In this document: piece after piece, positions 28,215 through 37,200 of the stretch
How the letters are laid out: each line of letters opens with the position of its first letter
Position numbering within the stretch: the first letter of the stretch is position 1
Assembly (NCBI GenBank): GCA_016742275.1
Contig: JACVCD010000001.1
Location: 62,001 to 126,000, forward strand
Length of the DNA stretch: 64,000 nt
Direction of reading: 5' to 3'
Origin: Gemmatimonadaceae bacterium
GTDB lineage: Bacteria > Gemmatimonadota > Gemmatimonadetes > Gemmatimonadales > Gemmatimonadaceae
Notes under the pieces: generated by a model
The model's input: only the letters and a program-made list of their open reading frames with translations
The model's database searches: none
What the model was told of the DNA's origin: nothing
Program-made: the position numbers and the translations under genes

Positions 28215-29618
28215 ATGGCTTCCTTCGACGTTATCGTGCTTGGCGGCGGACCCGCCGGCTATGTCTGTGCCATTCGTTGCGCTCAACTCGGCATGCAAGT
28301 CGCTGTTGTCGAGCGCGAAGCGCTCGGTGGCACCTGTGTGCTCTGGGGCTGCATTCCTGCCAAGTCGCTGCTAGAAAGCGCTGGTCTCGCCCAGAAGATC
28401 GGCAAGGCAGCCGAACACGGCATCACCATCGATGGTGTGACGCTCGACTTCGGTCCCGCCATGAAGCGCTCGCGCGGCATCAGCTCGCAGAACTCCAAGG
28501 GTGTCGAGTTCCTGTTCAAGAAGCACAAGGTGCAGTGGATTCGCGGCGAAGGTACGCTCGAAAAGGGCAAGAAGGTTTCCGTCGTCGGCACCGATGGCAA
28601 GAAGGAAACGCACGACGCAAAGAAGGCCGTGGTCATCGCGACCGGCTCGCGCGTGAAGGGTCTGCCGCAGGTTGGCCTTGAACTCGACAAGAACGTCGTA
28701 CTCTCCAGCGACGACGTACTCATTGCCGAAAAGGCTCCCGCCACGATGGCCGTTGTCGGCGCCGGTGCGGTGGGTGTGGAGTTTGCCGATGTGTTCGCGA
28801 GCTTCGGCACGAAGGTCACGCTGCTCGAAGTGGCGCCGACCATCCTGCCCATTGAAGACGCCGATTGCAGCGCGGAACTCGCCAAGGCGTTCAAGAAGCG
28901 CAAGATCGAGGTGGTGACCGGTGCCAAGATCTCGAACGTCAAGGTTGGCAAGACTGGCGCGACCATGACGGTGGAAGCCGGCGGACAGTCGCAGTCCCTC
29001 GAAGTCGAGAAGGTGCTCGTGGCCGCGGGCCGTGCACCAAACGTCGAGAAGATTGGTCTCGAAGCCATCGGCATCACCAAGAGCGAGCGTGGCTTCGTGA
29101 AGGTGAATGCCAAGTTCGAAACCAACGTGCCGGGCTACTACGCCATCGGTGACGTGGCCGGCAATCAGATGCTCGCCCACAAGGGCCAGCGCGAAGGCCA
29201 TGTGCTCGCCGATCTCCTCGGCGGTCTGCATGCGCATCCGGTCAACTACAACAACATCCCGAGCTGCACCTACTGCCATCCGGAAGTGGCCAGCATTGGT
29301 CTCACGGAACAGGCGTGCAAGGACCAGAAGCTCGACTACAAGGTCGGCAAGTTCCCGTTCAGTGCGAACGGTCGTGCGCGTACGAGCGGCGAGACCGACG
29401 GCTTCGTGAAGATCATTCGCGATGCCAAGCACGGTGAAATCCTCGGCGCCCACATCATCGGCGCGCACGCGACGGAAATGATTCACGAACTCGTCGTCGC
29501 CCGCGAAAACGAATTCACCGTCGAGGAGATCGATCTCGCCATCCATGCGCACCCGACGCTGTCAGAAGCCATCGGCGAGGCTGTGCTGGATTCACTCGGC
29601 AAGATGCTGCACGCGTAA
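28215..29618 (+). CDS. lpdA: Dihydrolipoamide dehydrogenase (E3)
   Basis: E3 reoxidises the dihydrolipoyl arms of PDH (and of GcvH) with FAD and NAD+. The 467-residue protein has the N-terminal FAD motif VLGGGPAGYVCAIRCAQLG, the redox-active disulfide GGTCVLWGCIPAKS, the NAD motif VVGAGAVGVEFADVF and the active-site His-Glu stretch HAHPTLSEAIGEA. The disulfide loop CVLWGC differs from the common CLNVGC, with the Cys spacing kept. The gene follows the two metalloprotease genes rather than pdhC directly, and precedes lipB across a heptad-repeat hairpin. Confidence 0.96.
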   Translation: MASFDVIVLGGGPAGYVCAIRCAQLGMQVAVVEREALGGTCVLWGCIPAKSLLESAGLAQKIGKAAEHGITIDGVTLDFGPAMKRSRGISSQNSKGVEFLFKKHKVQWIRGEGTLEKGKKVSVVGTDGKKETHDAKKAVVIATGSRVKGLPQVGLELDKNVVLSSDDVLIAEKAPATMAVVGAGAVGVEFADVFASFGTKVTLLEVAPTILPIEDADCSAELAKAFKKRKIEVVTGAKISNVKVGKTGATMTVEAGGQSQSLEVEKVLVAAGRAPNVEKIGLEAIGITKSERGFVKVNAKFETNVPGYYAIGDVAGNQMLAHKGQREGHVLADLLGGLHAHPVNYNNIPSCTYCHPEVASIGLTEQACKDQKLDYKVGKFPFSANGRARTSGETDGFVKIIRDAKHGEILGAHIIGAHATEMIHELVVARENEFTVEEIDLAIHAHPTLSEAIGEAVLDSLGKMLHA

Positions 29619-29630
29619 CGCCTCTGAACG

Positions 29631-29719
29631 ACAGTGCTGAGTTGTCAGTGATCAGTGTCGAGTGCGAGTGGGAGTCGCCCCCTCGCACTCGTTACTGAAC
29701 ACTGAATACTCAGCACTGT
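29631..29719. repeat. Inverted array of 7-bp units forming a long hairpin
   Basis: Left arm: AGTGCTG, AGTTGTC, AGTGATC, AGTGTCG, AGTGCG at 29633, 29640, 29647, 29654 and 29661. Right arm: ACT at 29687, 29694, 29701, 29708 and 29715, an exact 7-bp period, giving the inverted units. The outer 12 bp (ACAGTGCTGAGT) and inner 10 bp (CGAGTGCGAG) pair perfectly. It lies between lpdA and lipB, on the same strand. Confidence 0.8.
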
Positions 29720-29732
29720 TGTTAGGCAAACA

Positions 29733-30455
29733 ATGATGCCCTCACTGTACTCCCTCGACCTTGGCCTCACGCCCTACGACGAGGCCTGGGATCTGCAAAA
29801 GCGGGCCGCCGCGGCTCGTATTCGCGGCACATTGGCCGAGGATCTGCTTATCCTCGTGCAGCACCCGCCGGTCGTGACCCTCGGACGCGGCACGAAGCCC
29901 GGACATCTGCTGGCGAGCGCCGCATCCCTCGAATCGCGTGGCATTCAAGTGCGCGATGTCGAGCGCGGCGGTGACGTGACCATTCACGAGCCCGGCCAGC
30001 TGGTCGCATACCCCATCATCGATCTCAAACGCCATCGTCAGGACCTTCACTGGTACCTGCGGCAGATCGAGGAAGCCATCATGCGCGCACTGACCACCTT
30101 TGGCCTCGACACCATGCGCGTGGCTGGCTTGACGGGAGTATGGCGCGAAGACGCACGTGGCCAACGTAAGCTTGCCAGTATCGGCGTCAAGGCGCGCGAT
30201 TGGGTGACCTGGCATGGGGTCGCCCTCAATGTCGAGAACACATTGGCCACGTTCGATCACACCGTCCCGTGCGGTATCGATGGTGTAACCATGAGTACCG
30301 TCGTGGCTGAATGCACCGCACAGAGTCTGCCTGTCCCCTCGTTCGAGGCAGTACAGTCCGCTGTCGTCCGAGCCATGGGCGATGTGTTTACGCTCCCGCT
30401 CGTTCCGATCACGCGTGCAGCACTTGAACCAGCTCTCGTGGAACACACCGCGTAG
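29733..30455 (+). CDS. lipB: Lipoyl(octanoyl) transferase
   Basis: LipB moves the octanoyl group from acyl carrier protein to lipoyl domains, giving the substrate of LipA. The 240-residue protein shows LVQHPPVVTLGRGTKPGHLL, the family signature RGGDVTIHEPGQLVAYPIIDL, the catalytic Lys in KLASIGVKARDWVTWHG and the catalytic Cys in TVPCGIDG. The signature reads TIHEPGQ where most members have TYHGPGQ. Either of two consecutive ATGs could start. The downstream lipoprotein gene is about 200 bp away. A second octanoyltransferase-like gene lies at 4.3 kb. Confidence 0.95.
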   Translation: MMPSLYSLDLGLTPYDEAWDLQKRAAAARIRGTLAEDLLILVQHPPVVTLGRGTKPGHLLASAASLESRGIQVRDVERGGDVTIHEPGQLVAYPIIDLKRHRQDLHWYLRQIEEAIMRALTTFGLDTMRVAGLTGVWREDARGQRKLASIGVKARDWVTWHGVALNVENTLATFDHTVPCGIDGVTMSTVVAECTAQSLPVPSFEAVQSAVVRAMGDVFTLPLVPITRAALEPALVEHTA

Positions 30456-30476
30456 TGGAGCGATAGTAGGGAACAA

Positions 30477-30511
30477 ATTCGCGTTTGGTGTGACGCATCA
30501 CACAAGCGAAT
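30477..30511. promoter_or_regulatory. Imperfect palindrome, possible regulator site
   Basis: Between lipB and the Ig-like lipoprotein gene, an imperfect inverted repeat contains TGTGACGCATCACA. The TGTGA and TCACA halves resemble CRP/FNR-family half-sites, but the 4-bp spacer differs from the 6 bp of CRP sites. It may also be a terminator stem for lipB. The rest of the 196-bp gap shows no clear promoter. Confidence 0.25.
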
Positions 30512-30651
30512 CGTCGTGCGGATCTTTTCTGCCTGTGGTACGCCAGTTAGTGTCACAAGTCCCACCACTCAGCAGGTAAGGTCCAGTGCTGGTGGCCGAC
30601 GCTACGAGTGTACGTCGGTGGACGCCCTTCCCCACCTCATTGCCCCCTCTC

Positions 30652-32916
30652 ATGAGACGCGCGACTCTCTCGTGGCCAGTTCTGGCCCTCTCGCTTACGT
30701 CGCTGCTGGCCGCTTGTAACAGTGACGACGGCCCGCGCCAACCAGCCGCCATCGCAGCCGTGAGCAGCGGCACCGTGGTGGGTACGGTCGGTGAATTCAT
30801 CGCAGAGCCCATCGCGGTTCGCATCACGGACAACGGCGGTTCGCCAGTCGGCGGAGTCGTTGTCACGTTTACCGTGACCGAAGGTGGTGGTACGGTCACC
30901 CCATCGGTGGATACAACGGACAATCAGGGTAACGCAGGCACGCGGTGGCGCCTTGGCAATACTGCCGGCACGCAGCGCGTCTCAGCGTCTGTTGCGGGTG
31001 TCTCGACCGCTGCGACGTTCACCGCCACGGCATCAGCCGGCGCGGCGTCTGTCGTTGCCGTGAATGGTGGTGACAATCAGACTGCCGTCGGCGGCGCCGC
31101 TGTGGCCACTGCCCCGTCGGTGATCGTGCGTGACCGCTTCAACAATCCAGTGTCGGGCACCTCGGTGTTCTTCACGGTGTCAGCCGGTAGTGGTTCGGTT
31201 GACGGCGCTGGTGCCATCACCAACGCCCAGGGTATCGCGCAGGTCGGTTCCTGGCGCCTCGGCCCGAACGCTGGTGCCAACCGCCTCACGGCGCTGGTGC
31301 TCTCGAATGGCGTTACCGCCAATCCGATCACCTTCAATGCCACGGCCACGTCGGGCGGTGCCGCGACCGTTACGGCCACCAGCACCACGGCCATCAACGC
31401 CGTCGTCGGCGCGCTCGTGACGCCGATCCCCGGCATTCGCGTCACCGATGCCAACGGCAACCCCGTGTCCGGCACGCAGGTGACGTTCACCGCCTCGACG
31501 GGTTCGAGCGTGGTGGGTGGAACCAAGAACACCGACGCCAACGGCAATGCGGCACCTGATGGCTGGCAGCTTGGCACCACGGCGCAGAACTACACGCTGA
31601 CCGCGCAGGTCGGTACGCTGCCCGCAGTGACCTACACGGCCACGGCACGCGCTGGTGCCGCCGCGACCGTGACGTTGTCGGCTGGCAATGGCCAGTCGGT
31701 CCCGGTTGGTCGCGTACTTCCGATCGACCCGGCCGTTCGCGTCGCTGACTCCTTTGGCAACCCGATTGCTGGCGTCGAAGTGCTGTTCGAAGTGATCAGC
31801 GGTGGTGGCTCGGCTGTTGCGCGTCGCCCGGTCACGAACGCGCAGGGTATCGCCACGGTTGGCGGCTGGACGCTCGGTGACGACATCGGCGCCAACACGC
31901 TCCGCGCGACGGTACAGGGCCAGAACATCACGGGCAATCCGATCACGTTCACGGCCACGGCCACGGCAGGCGCCCCGACCTCGTTCACGATGTCGTCGGG
32001 CAACAACCAGACGGCCACGGTGGGCCAGGCCGTTGCTGTGCCGCCCAGCGTGATTGTGCGTGACAACCGCGGCAACCCGGTTCCGGGTGTCGGCGTCACG
32101 TTCCTCATCGGCAGCGGTGGTGGCACGGTGACCGGTGGTTCGGCCGTCACGGGCAGCAACGGTATCGCCAGTGTGGGCGGCTGGACGCTCGGTGCCACGG
32201 CCGGTGCGCAGACCCTGATTGCTCGCGTCAACAACATGCCTGACGTGACGTTCACGGCCACGGCCACGGCTGGTGCCGCTTCGGTGGTGACGGCCCAGAG
32301 CACGCAGAACATGGGCAATGTGGTCGTCAGCACGAATCAGGCGGCTCCGTCATTGCCGTCGGTCCGTGTGACGGATTCACAGGGCAATCCAGTGGCCGGT
32401 ATCGTGGTGACCTTCGAGCTGGGTAACCTCACCTCTGGCTCGATCACTGGCGCAACACAGACCACCAACGCCAGCGGTATTGCGACGCTGACCTCGTGGA
32501 CTCTGCCGACGACCACGGGCATCGCCTCGGTCGTGGCGTCCATTCCGAACGTCACCGGCATCACATTCACCGCGAACATGGTGGCGTCGGCAGCGACTCG
32601 CATCGTCCTGATCTCGTCCGGCGCGCCGGCGACCAACGCCGTTGCGGGTGCGGCATACCTGGTCACCTTCCGTCTGCAGGACGCGTTCGGCAACAATGTG
32701 CTGCAGGCAGGCGTGAACATCGCACTCGGCCCGAATGCTTCGGGTGGAACGACACCGGTGGCTGGTTCAGTGTCGCCGAATCCAGCGGCGACTGACGCCA
32801 ACGGCTTGGTTACCGTTACCTGGACCATGGGTACCGGAGCAGGTTCGACGCAGACACTGACGGCGCAGTCCGGCGCACTGACAAGCGCCACCGCCACATC
32901 CCAAGTGGCGCCGTAA
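30652..32916 (+). CDS. Lipoprotein with about seven bacterial Ig-like (Big_1/invasin-type) domains
   Basis: A 754-residue lipoprotein starting MRRATLSWPVLALSLTSLLAAC (lipobox LAAC). The mature chain is about seven repeats of 90-100 residues. Their pattern is V.VRD..GNPV.GV.VTF....GGGTV.....VT...GIA.VG.WTLG...G...LTA.......FTATATAGA, as in Big_1 domains of invasin and intimin. No catalytic region is visible, so a surface adhesin or structural role is inferred. I use the ATG at 30652 because it gives the signal peptide; the track ORF adds 22 residues. A perfect terminator hairpin follows. Confidence 0.8.
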   Translation: MRRATLSWPVLALSLTSLLAACNSDDGPRQPAAIAAVSSGTVVGTVGEFIAEPIAVRITDNGGSPVGGVVVTFTVTEGGGTVTPSVDTTDNQGNAGTRWRLGNTAGTQRVSASVAGVSTAATFTATASAGAASVVAVNGGDNQTAVGGAAVATAPSVIVRDRFNNPVSGTSVFFTVSAGSGSVDGAGAITNAQGIAQVGSWRLGPNAGANRLTALVLSNGVTANPITFNATATSGGAATVTATSTTAINAVVGALVTPIPGIRVTDANGNPVSGTQVTFTASTGSSVVGGTKNTDANGNAAPDGWQLGTTAQNYTLTAQVGTLPAVTYTATARAGAAATVTLSAGNGQSVPVGRVLPIDPAVRVADSFGNPIAGVEVLFEVISGGGSAVARRPVTNAQGIATVGGWTLGDDIGANTLRATVQGQNITGNPITFTATATAGAPTSFTMSSGNNQTATVGQAVAVPPSVIVRDNRGNPVPGVGVTFLIGSGGGTVTGGSAVTGSNGIASVGGWTLGATAGAQTLIARVNNMPDVTFTATATAGAASVVTAQSTQNMGNVVVSTNQAAPSLPSVRVTDSQGNPVAGIVVTFELGNLTSGSITGATQTTNASGIATLTSWTLPTTTGIASVVASIPNVTGITFTANMVASAATRIVLISSGAPATNAVAGAAYLVTFRLQDAFGNNVLQAGVNIALGPNASGGTTPVAGSVSPNPAATDANGLVTVTWTMGTGAGSTQTLTAQSGALTSATATSQVAP

Positions 32917-32937
32917 GTTCAGATCCTGACCGAATGC

Positions 32938-32973
32938 AAACGCCCCGGATACGATGAGTATCCGGGGCGTTTT
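32938..32973 (+). terminator. Rho-independent terminator
   Basis: A 15-bp perfect stem (AAACGCCCCGGATAC and complement) with loop GATGA is followed by a T run (gttttgtttt). It ends the Ig-like lipoprotein gene and can also serve the converging small lipoprotein gene. Confidence 0.93.
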
Positions 32974-33025
32974 GTTTTCAGCTACCATACGAAGAATCGC
33001 GGAACTTCGACCAACGCCGCTACGA

Positions 33026-33475
33026 CTACTGCTTGGGTGTCTGAGCCTGCGAAATGGAGTCCAGGCGTTCCTTGTCCCGATACGGATTCGGAATGCCAAG
33101 CTCACCCGCCTTGTCGTCGTAGAAACTCCATCCCTTGCCGACAACTGTGTCAGCATGAAGGAGAATGGGCGTCTCCTGTTCACGCGTAATGGGATCTTCG
33201 ATGCTTCCGGCGGCTTCGCGATACCAGATCACGCGATACTGGCTGCCATTGGCGAGAAAGATCTGTGTGCGGAAGCCGTGGTAGAGTCGAATGGAGTCCG
33301 TCGGCTGCAGCGGCGTCAGCGGACCATTGCCAATGATCTCGGCCACCCGCGCGATTGGCATGCCTCCTTCGATCGGACCGAGCTTCTTGTCGCCGACAAG
33401 ATCGGAAGGCCCGCAGGCAACCATGACAGAACCAAGTGCAGCAACGGCTGCGATGCGGACAAAGGCAGTGGACAT
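33026..33475 (-). CDS. Small lipoprotein of unknown function
   Basis: A 149-residue protein starting MSTAFVRIAAVAALGSVMVAC (lipobox MVAC). The mature part begins GPSDLVGDKKLGPIEGGMPIARVAEIIGNGPL, which resembles the start of SmpA/OmlA-type small beta-alpha lipoproteins in having a short helix and a ...GM....V..I.G.P motif; this resemblance is weak. The C-terminus is charged. The ATG at 33475 is preferred over the track start 17 codons upstream. It lies downstream of a related-looking small lipoprotein gene, with a terminator between them. Confidence 0.65.
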   Translation of the reverse strand: MSTAFVRIAAVAALGSVMVACGPSDLVGDKKLGPIEGGMPIARVAEIIGNGPLTPLQPTDSIRLYHGFRTQIFLANGSQYRVIWYREAAGSIEDPITREQETPILLHADTVVGKGWSFYDDKAGELGIPNPYRDKERLDSISQAQTPKQ

Positions 33476-33512
33476 GGCGTCTCTATCGTAAAAGTCGTGG
33501 ATATATAAAAAT

Positions 33513-33536
33513 GGCTGCGCCAGCAACGGCGCAGCC
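33513..33536 (-). terminator. Terminator of the upstream minus-strand lipoprotein gene
   Basis: A perfect 9-bp stem (GGCTGCGCC / GGCGCAGCC) with a 6-nt loop. Read on the minus strand it is followed by ATTTTTATATAT. It lies about 70 bp after the stop of the 183-residue lipoprotein gene. Confidence 0.85.
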
Positions 33537-33606
33537 TTGAAACATAGCAGGTTCTACACGGCTCGCAGGGGACGTTCCCGGCGCTACAACAATTCTTAAT
33601 GCTGAT

Positions 33607-34158
33607 TCAGCGATCGCACCCCTTTACGGGCCGATGCGTCGCTTGCGGGTGGCAGTCACCGACCACCCGACGAATGACTCCCCCCTCAGGGGTTCTCGTC
33701 AGAGTCACAAAGGTACGGGACATGTCCATGCCGTCCCAAATGGCTTCGACACTGCTGGAGTCAGAGGCCACGCTGAAGTAAGAAGGCCCCCCCATGCGCT
33801 CAAAGTACGGGAGACCGATGGTGGTATTCCACTGCATCTCCAACGAACTCTTGCCATCGAGAGCCACCACTCTGGGACCGTCCTGAATGCCCACAATGGT
33901 GTCCTGATGCAGCGTGAATGCTGAGCCACCGGGAAGGGTGCACTCCACCAACACGCCCAGCGGGATAGAGTCGCGAACGCATGTCGCAGCCTTCAACAGG
34001 CTATCCGTTGGAACCGTGAGCAGTTTGAGCTCCGGAATGCGGGCATTGATGAGAGCAATGCTGTCCGCCTGGCTCTTTGCCGCGGCGGCGGAGCGATCGG
34101 CGACACCGCAGGCGGAAACGGTCATGGCCGCCGTGAGAAGCAGGATGGTCTGGCGCAT
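33607..34158 (-). CDS. Small lipoprotein of unknown function
   Basis: A 183-residue protein starting MRQTILLLTAAMTVSAC (lipobox VSAC), so the ATG at 34158 is preferred to the track start 32 codons upstream. The mature chain is mixed alpha/beta by composition and has three further Cys (ATCVRDS, LVECTLPGG, VVGDCHPQ). The end RPVKGCDR adds another, so internal disulfides are possible. No family recognised. It sits between terminators on both sides, so it is probably transcribed alone. Confidence 0.65.
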   Translation of the reverse strand: MRQTILLLTAAMTVSACGVADRSAAAAKSQADSIALINARIPELKLLTVPTDSLLKAATCVRDSIPLGVLVECTLPGGSAFTLHQDTIVGIQDGPRVVALDGKSSLEMQWNTTIGLPYFERMGGPSYFSVASDSSSVEAIWDGMDMSRTFVTLTRTPEGGVIRRVVGDCHPQATHRPVKGCDR

Positions 34159-34222
34159 TCGCGGATCGTAAGCCGCGCGACGCGGGCATTCAAGGCCAAG
34201 ACAATTTGAGCCTAAAAGCAAA

Positions 34223-34254
34223 TTGGGGAGGCATCCCGAAGGATGCCTCCCCAA
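34223..34254 (-). terminator. Terminator of the giant lipoprotein gene
   Basis: A perfect stem (TTGGGGAGGCATCC / GGATGCCTCCCCAA) with tetraloop CGAA. On the minus strand it is followed by a T-rich tract (TTGCTTTTAGG). It lies 43 bp after the giant gene's stop. Confidence 0.92.
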
Positions 34255-34296
34255 CCTGCTTTCACCCGCTCAGTGAAGAGCGTGGGTCAGTCTGCC

Positions 34297-37200
34297 TTAC
34301 GGCAGCGGACCGGTGAAGCCGAAGTTCACAACCGCCTGGTAGTCCGTCGCCGTGGTCGAACCCTGGAGGACGATGCCAGAGACGATGGCGTTCGGACGCG
34401 GGTTCGGCGTCGCGGCGAAGTCGCCGGCCACCATGCCTGCGTTGACCGTACCGGTCGTCTGGCCACCCGACGTCGTCACGTCGGCCGTGGCGTTGACGCG
34501 CCAGACCTGCGTGTTGAGCGTCAGGATACGGTTGATGGACACGTTGTACGTGCCATTGACCGGGGCGTTGATGACCAGCGGCGTGCCCGTGACACCGTTC
34601 ACGTCGATGAAGCCACCCGTGCCAGCGTAAGCCGAGCTCGTCACGCGCACCGTGTAGGCGATGCCGTTCGGGAGGTTGTTCGGCGCGCCACCGATCGAGG
34701 TCAGGTTGACCGTGATCGTCGGCTGGGCCAAGGCGTACGTGACCGTAGCAACCGGCACTGTGGCCGACGTGTTCGCGTTGGCCTGGACGACCGTGGCGTT
34801 GTACACGAGGCCGCCAACCGTGACCGAGTTAGCGGTCGTGGTGCAGGTGGCGTTGTTGTTCGTGGCCGTGTTACCGACGTTGTACGTGTTCGAACCCGTG
34901 GTGGCGATGGCCTGCGGACCGAAGCCCGCGCCACCGGCGCACGAGAGCGAGACGTTCGGCGTCACGCCGACCGGGGCCGTCACCGCCACAGCAACGCGGA
35001 GCGACTGGTTGGTGTAGGTCACCGAAGCCGTGGCAGGCGTGGAGCCAACCACAACGTTGATCGGGTTGCCAGCAGCGACGACACCGTACTGGAGGCCACC
35101 GATCGTCTGCGTACCAGCCGCAGTGATCGTGTAGGTACCAGCGCCCGGCACGTTGAGCAGACGCGTGCCGTTGGCATCCGTGAAGTTACCCGTGAAGCCG
35201 TTCGGACCGCTGATCGAGTAAGCACCCGAGCCGCTCTGCAAGCCGGACGTGGTGATGCTGATCTGCGTGGCCGCGATGCCGTAGTTGACAGTCGCGTTGG
35301 TCAGGCCAGACACGCTGATCGCCTGGATACCCGTGGTCGGGCCGTAGTTGACGTTGTTCACGACAACCGGGTTACCGGACACGAAGTACGTCGTACCAGC
35401 AGCACCCGGGACCGTGTAGATACCCGAGCCGTTGACCGTCAGGCTGAAGCCCGCGCCATCGGAGATGGTCACGTTACCCTGGCCGCCGGCCGGGAGACCC
35501 GTGATCGTCAGGTTGATGGCGTTGCCACCGATGACACCAGACGTGGCCAGACCAGCGCCGTTCGCACGGACACCGATGGCGAGGATGGCGTCGCCGATCT
35601 GCACCGGCGCCTGCGTGGTTTCGAGCGAGTTCGGACGCTTGGCGTACTGGGCATCCGGCAGCGTGAACGTGAACGCACGGTCAGTGCCGAGCGTGCCCAC
35701 GTCCGCGGTGGCGGCCGTGTTGGCCGAACCGAGGTACTGCCAGTGCTGCGCACCGAAGTCGGCCGTCGCCGCCGAGAGGCGGAAGAAGTCGACGCGGACG
35801 AACGCCTGGTTGGTCACGTTCGTGCCCGAGACGAGCTGGGCCTTCAGACCGGCCGGGGCGTTGAAGCCCGCAGCAGTCGTCGGCATCACGCTCCACGAGT
35901 TGTATCCGCCACCCGTACCCGTGTTGAACGAGTTGAGCGCCGGGATACCCTGCGAGATGTAGCCGCTCGAGGCCGAGATGGCCTGGTTGTTGGCCACGTT
36001 CCAGATCTGCAGCTGGGCAGTCTGAACCGTGGTCGGGATCACGCTCATGCTGGTGTGGACACCGAAGATGTACGGTGCCGGCACCGTGACCGACGCCTGC
36101 GCACCCGCCACCGGCGAGTTCACGTTGTCGTTGAAGCGCGCGTCAACCAGGGTCTGCGGGTAACGCAGGATCTGGCTGGTCGGCAGGTCAACGTACGTGT
36201 TGGCGAGCGTGGTGGCGCGGATTTCGACGTTGTCCTGCGCGTTGTAGCCGATCACCGGGGCGGCCGAGGCCGAGACGGTGGCGGGCATCAACACGTCGGC
36301 AATCGTCGGGCTGCTGGCCTGGACGGCCACACGGCGACGGATCGTCTCCGAGACGTTACCGGCACGGTCGCGAGCGAACGTGAGGTAGTGGTACAGGCCT
36401 TCCACGTTCTCGAGCTGGGCCGCATGACCGATGCGGTAGCCATCGCTCGTCTGGCCGATGTTGACAGCCGAGGTCGGCGTCTCAGTGGCGCAGTTCGGAG
36501 CGGTGAGGAACGTCGCGCCTGCGTTCAGCGTGGTGCCGCTGCTCGTCAGAGCAGTGGTCAGACCGTAGTTCGGACCCGTGTTGTTCGGGTTCACGCAGAT
36601 GGCCTTGGTCGACGTCACGTTGGTGTTGAAGCCACCAGCGCGCGAAGCGACGTGAGCCTGCGCGCGGACCGAAGCGGCCAGCGAGCCGGTGACGCCCGTC
36701 GACGACTTGGTCGGGGCCGGTACAACCGCGTTGAAGGCGGTTTCGTTGCCGTCGATGAAGCCGGCGCGTTCGTCGATGAACTCGGCCTGGAACGTCGTGC
36801 CCGCCGAAAGCGAGGTGACGATGGCCGTGTCAGCGCGCGACGCGGTCGAGAAGCGGATGAGCGGCACCGTCTTGTCGACGCCGAACACATCGGAACCAGC
36901 CGACGTGCGGACGTTCAGGAGGCGGTCAGCTTCCGTGTACAGCGTGCGGTACGGGCCGCCCGAACGGGTCGTGCCGGCCGTGCCGTCCCAACCACCGATC
37001 AGGTTCGTCGCGCACTCGGGGATGTCGGCGCCAGTGGCGTTCGGCATCGCAACCCAGTTCGTGTCCGAGCAAGCCGGCGAACCAGCGGTGCCCGCACCCT
37101 TGTAGTACCACGTACGAGCGCCCGGCGTGCCGACACCAGCGTCCGTCGACGCAGCCGTGTTGCTCTGGAAGTTGAACGACGCGTTGACCCAGCCCGTCAC

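Noticed and set aside
28371-29552. 393-residue ORF antisense to lpdA
   Set aside because: Covered entirely by a full-length dihydrolipoamide dehydrogenase gene.
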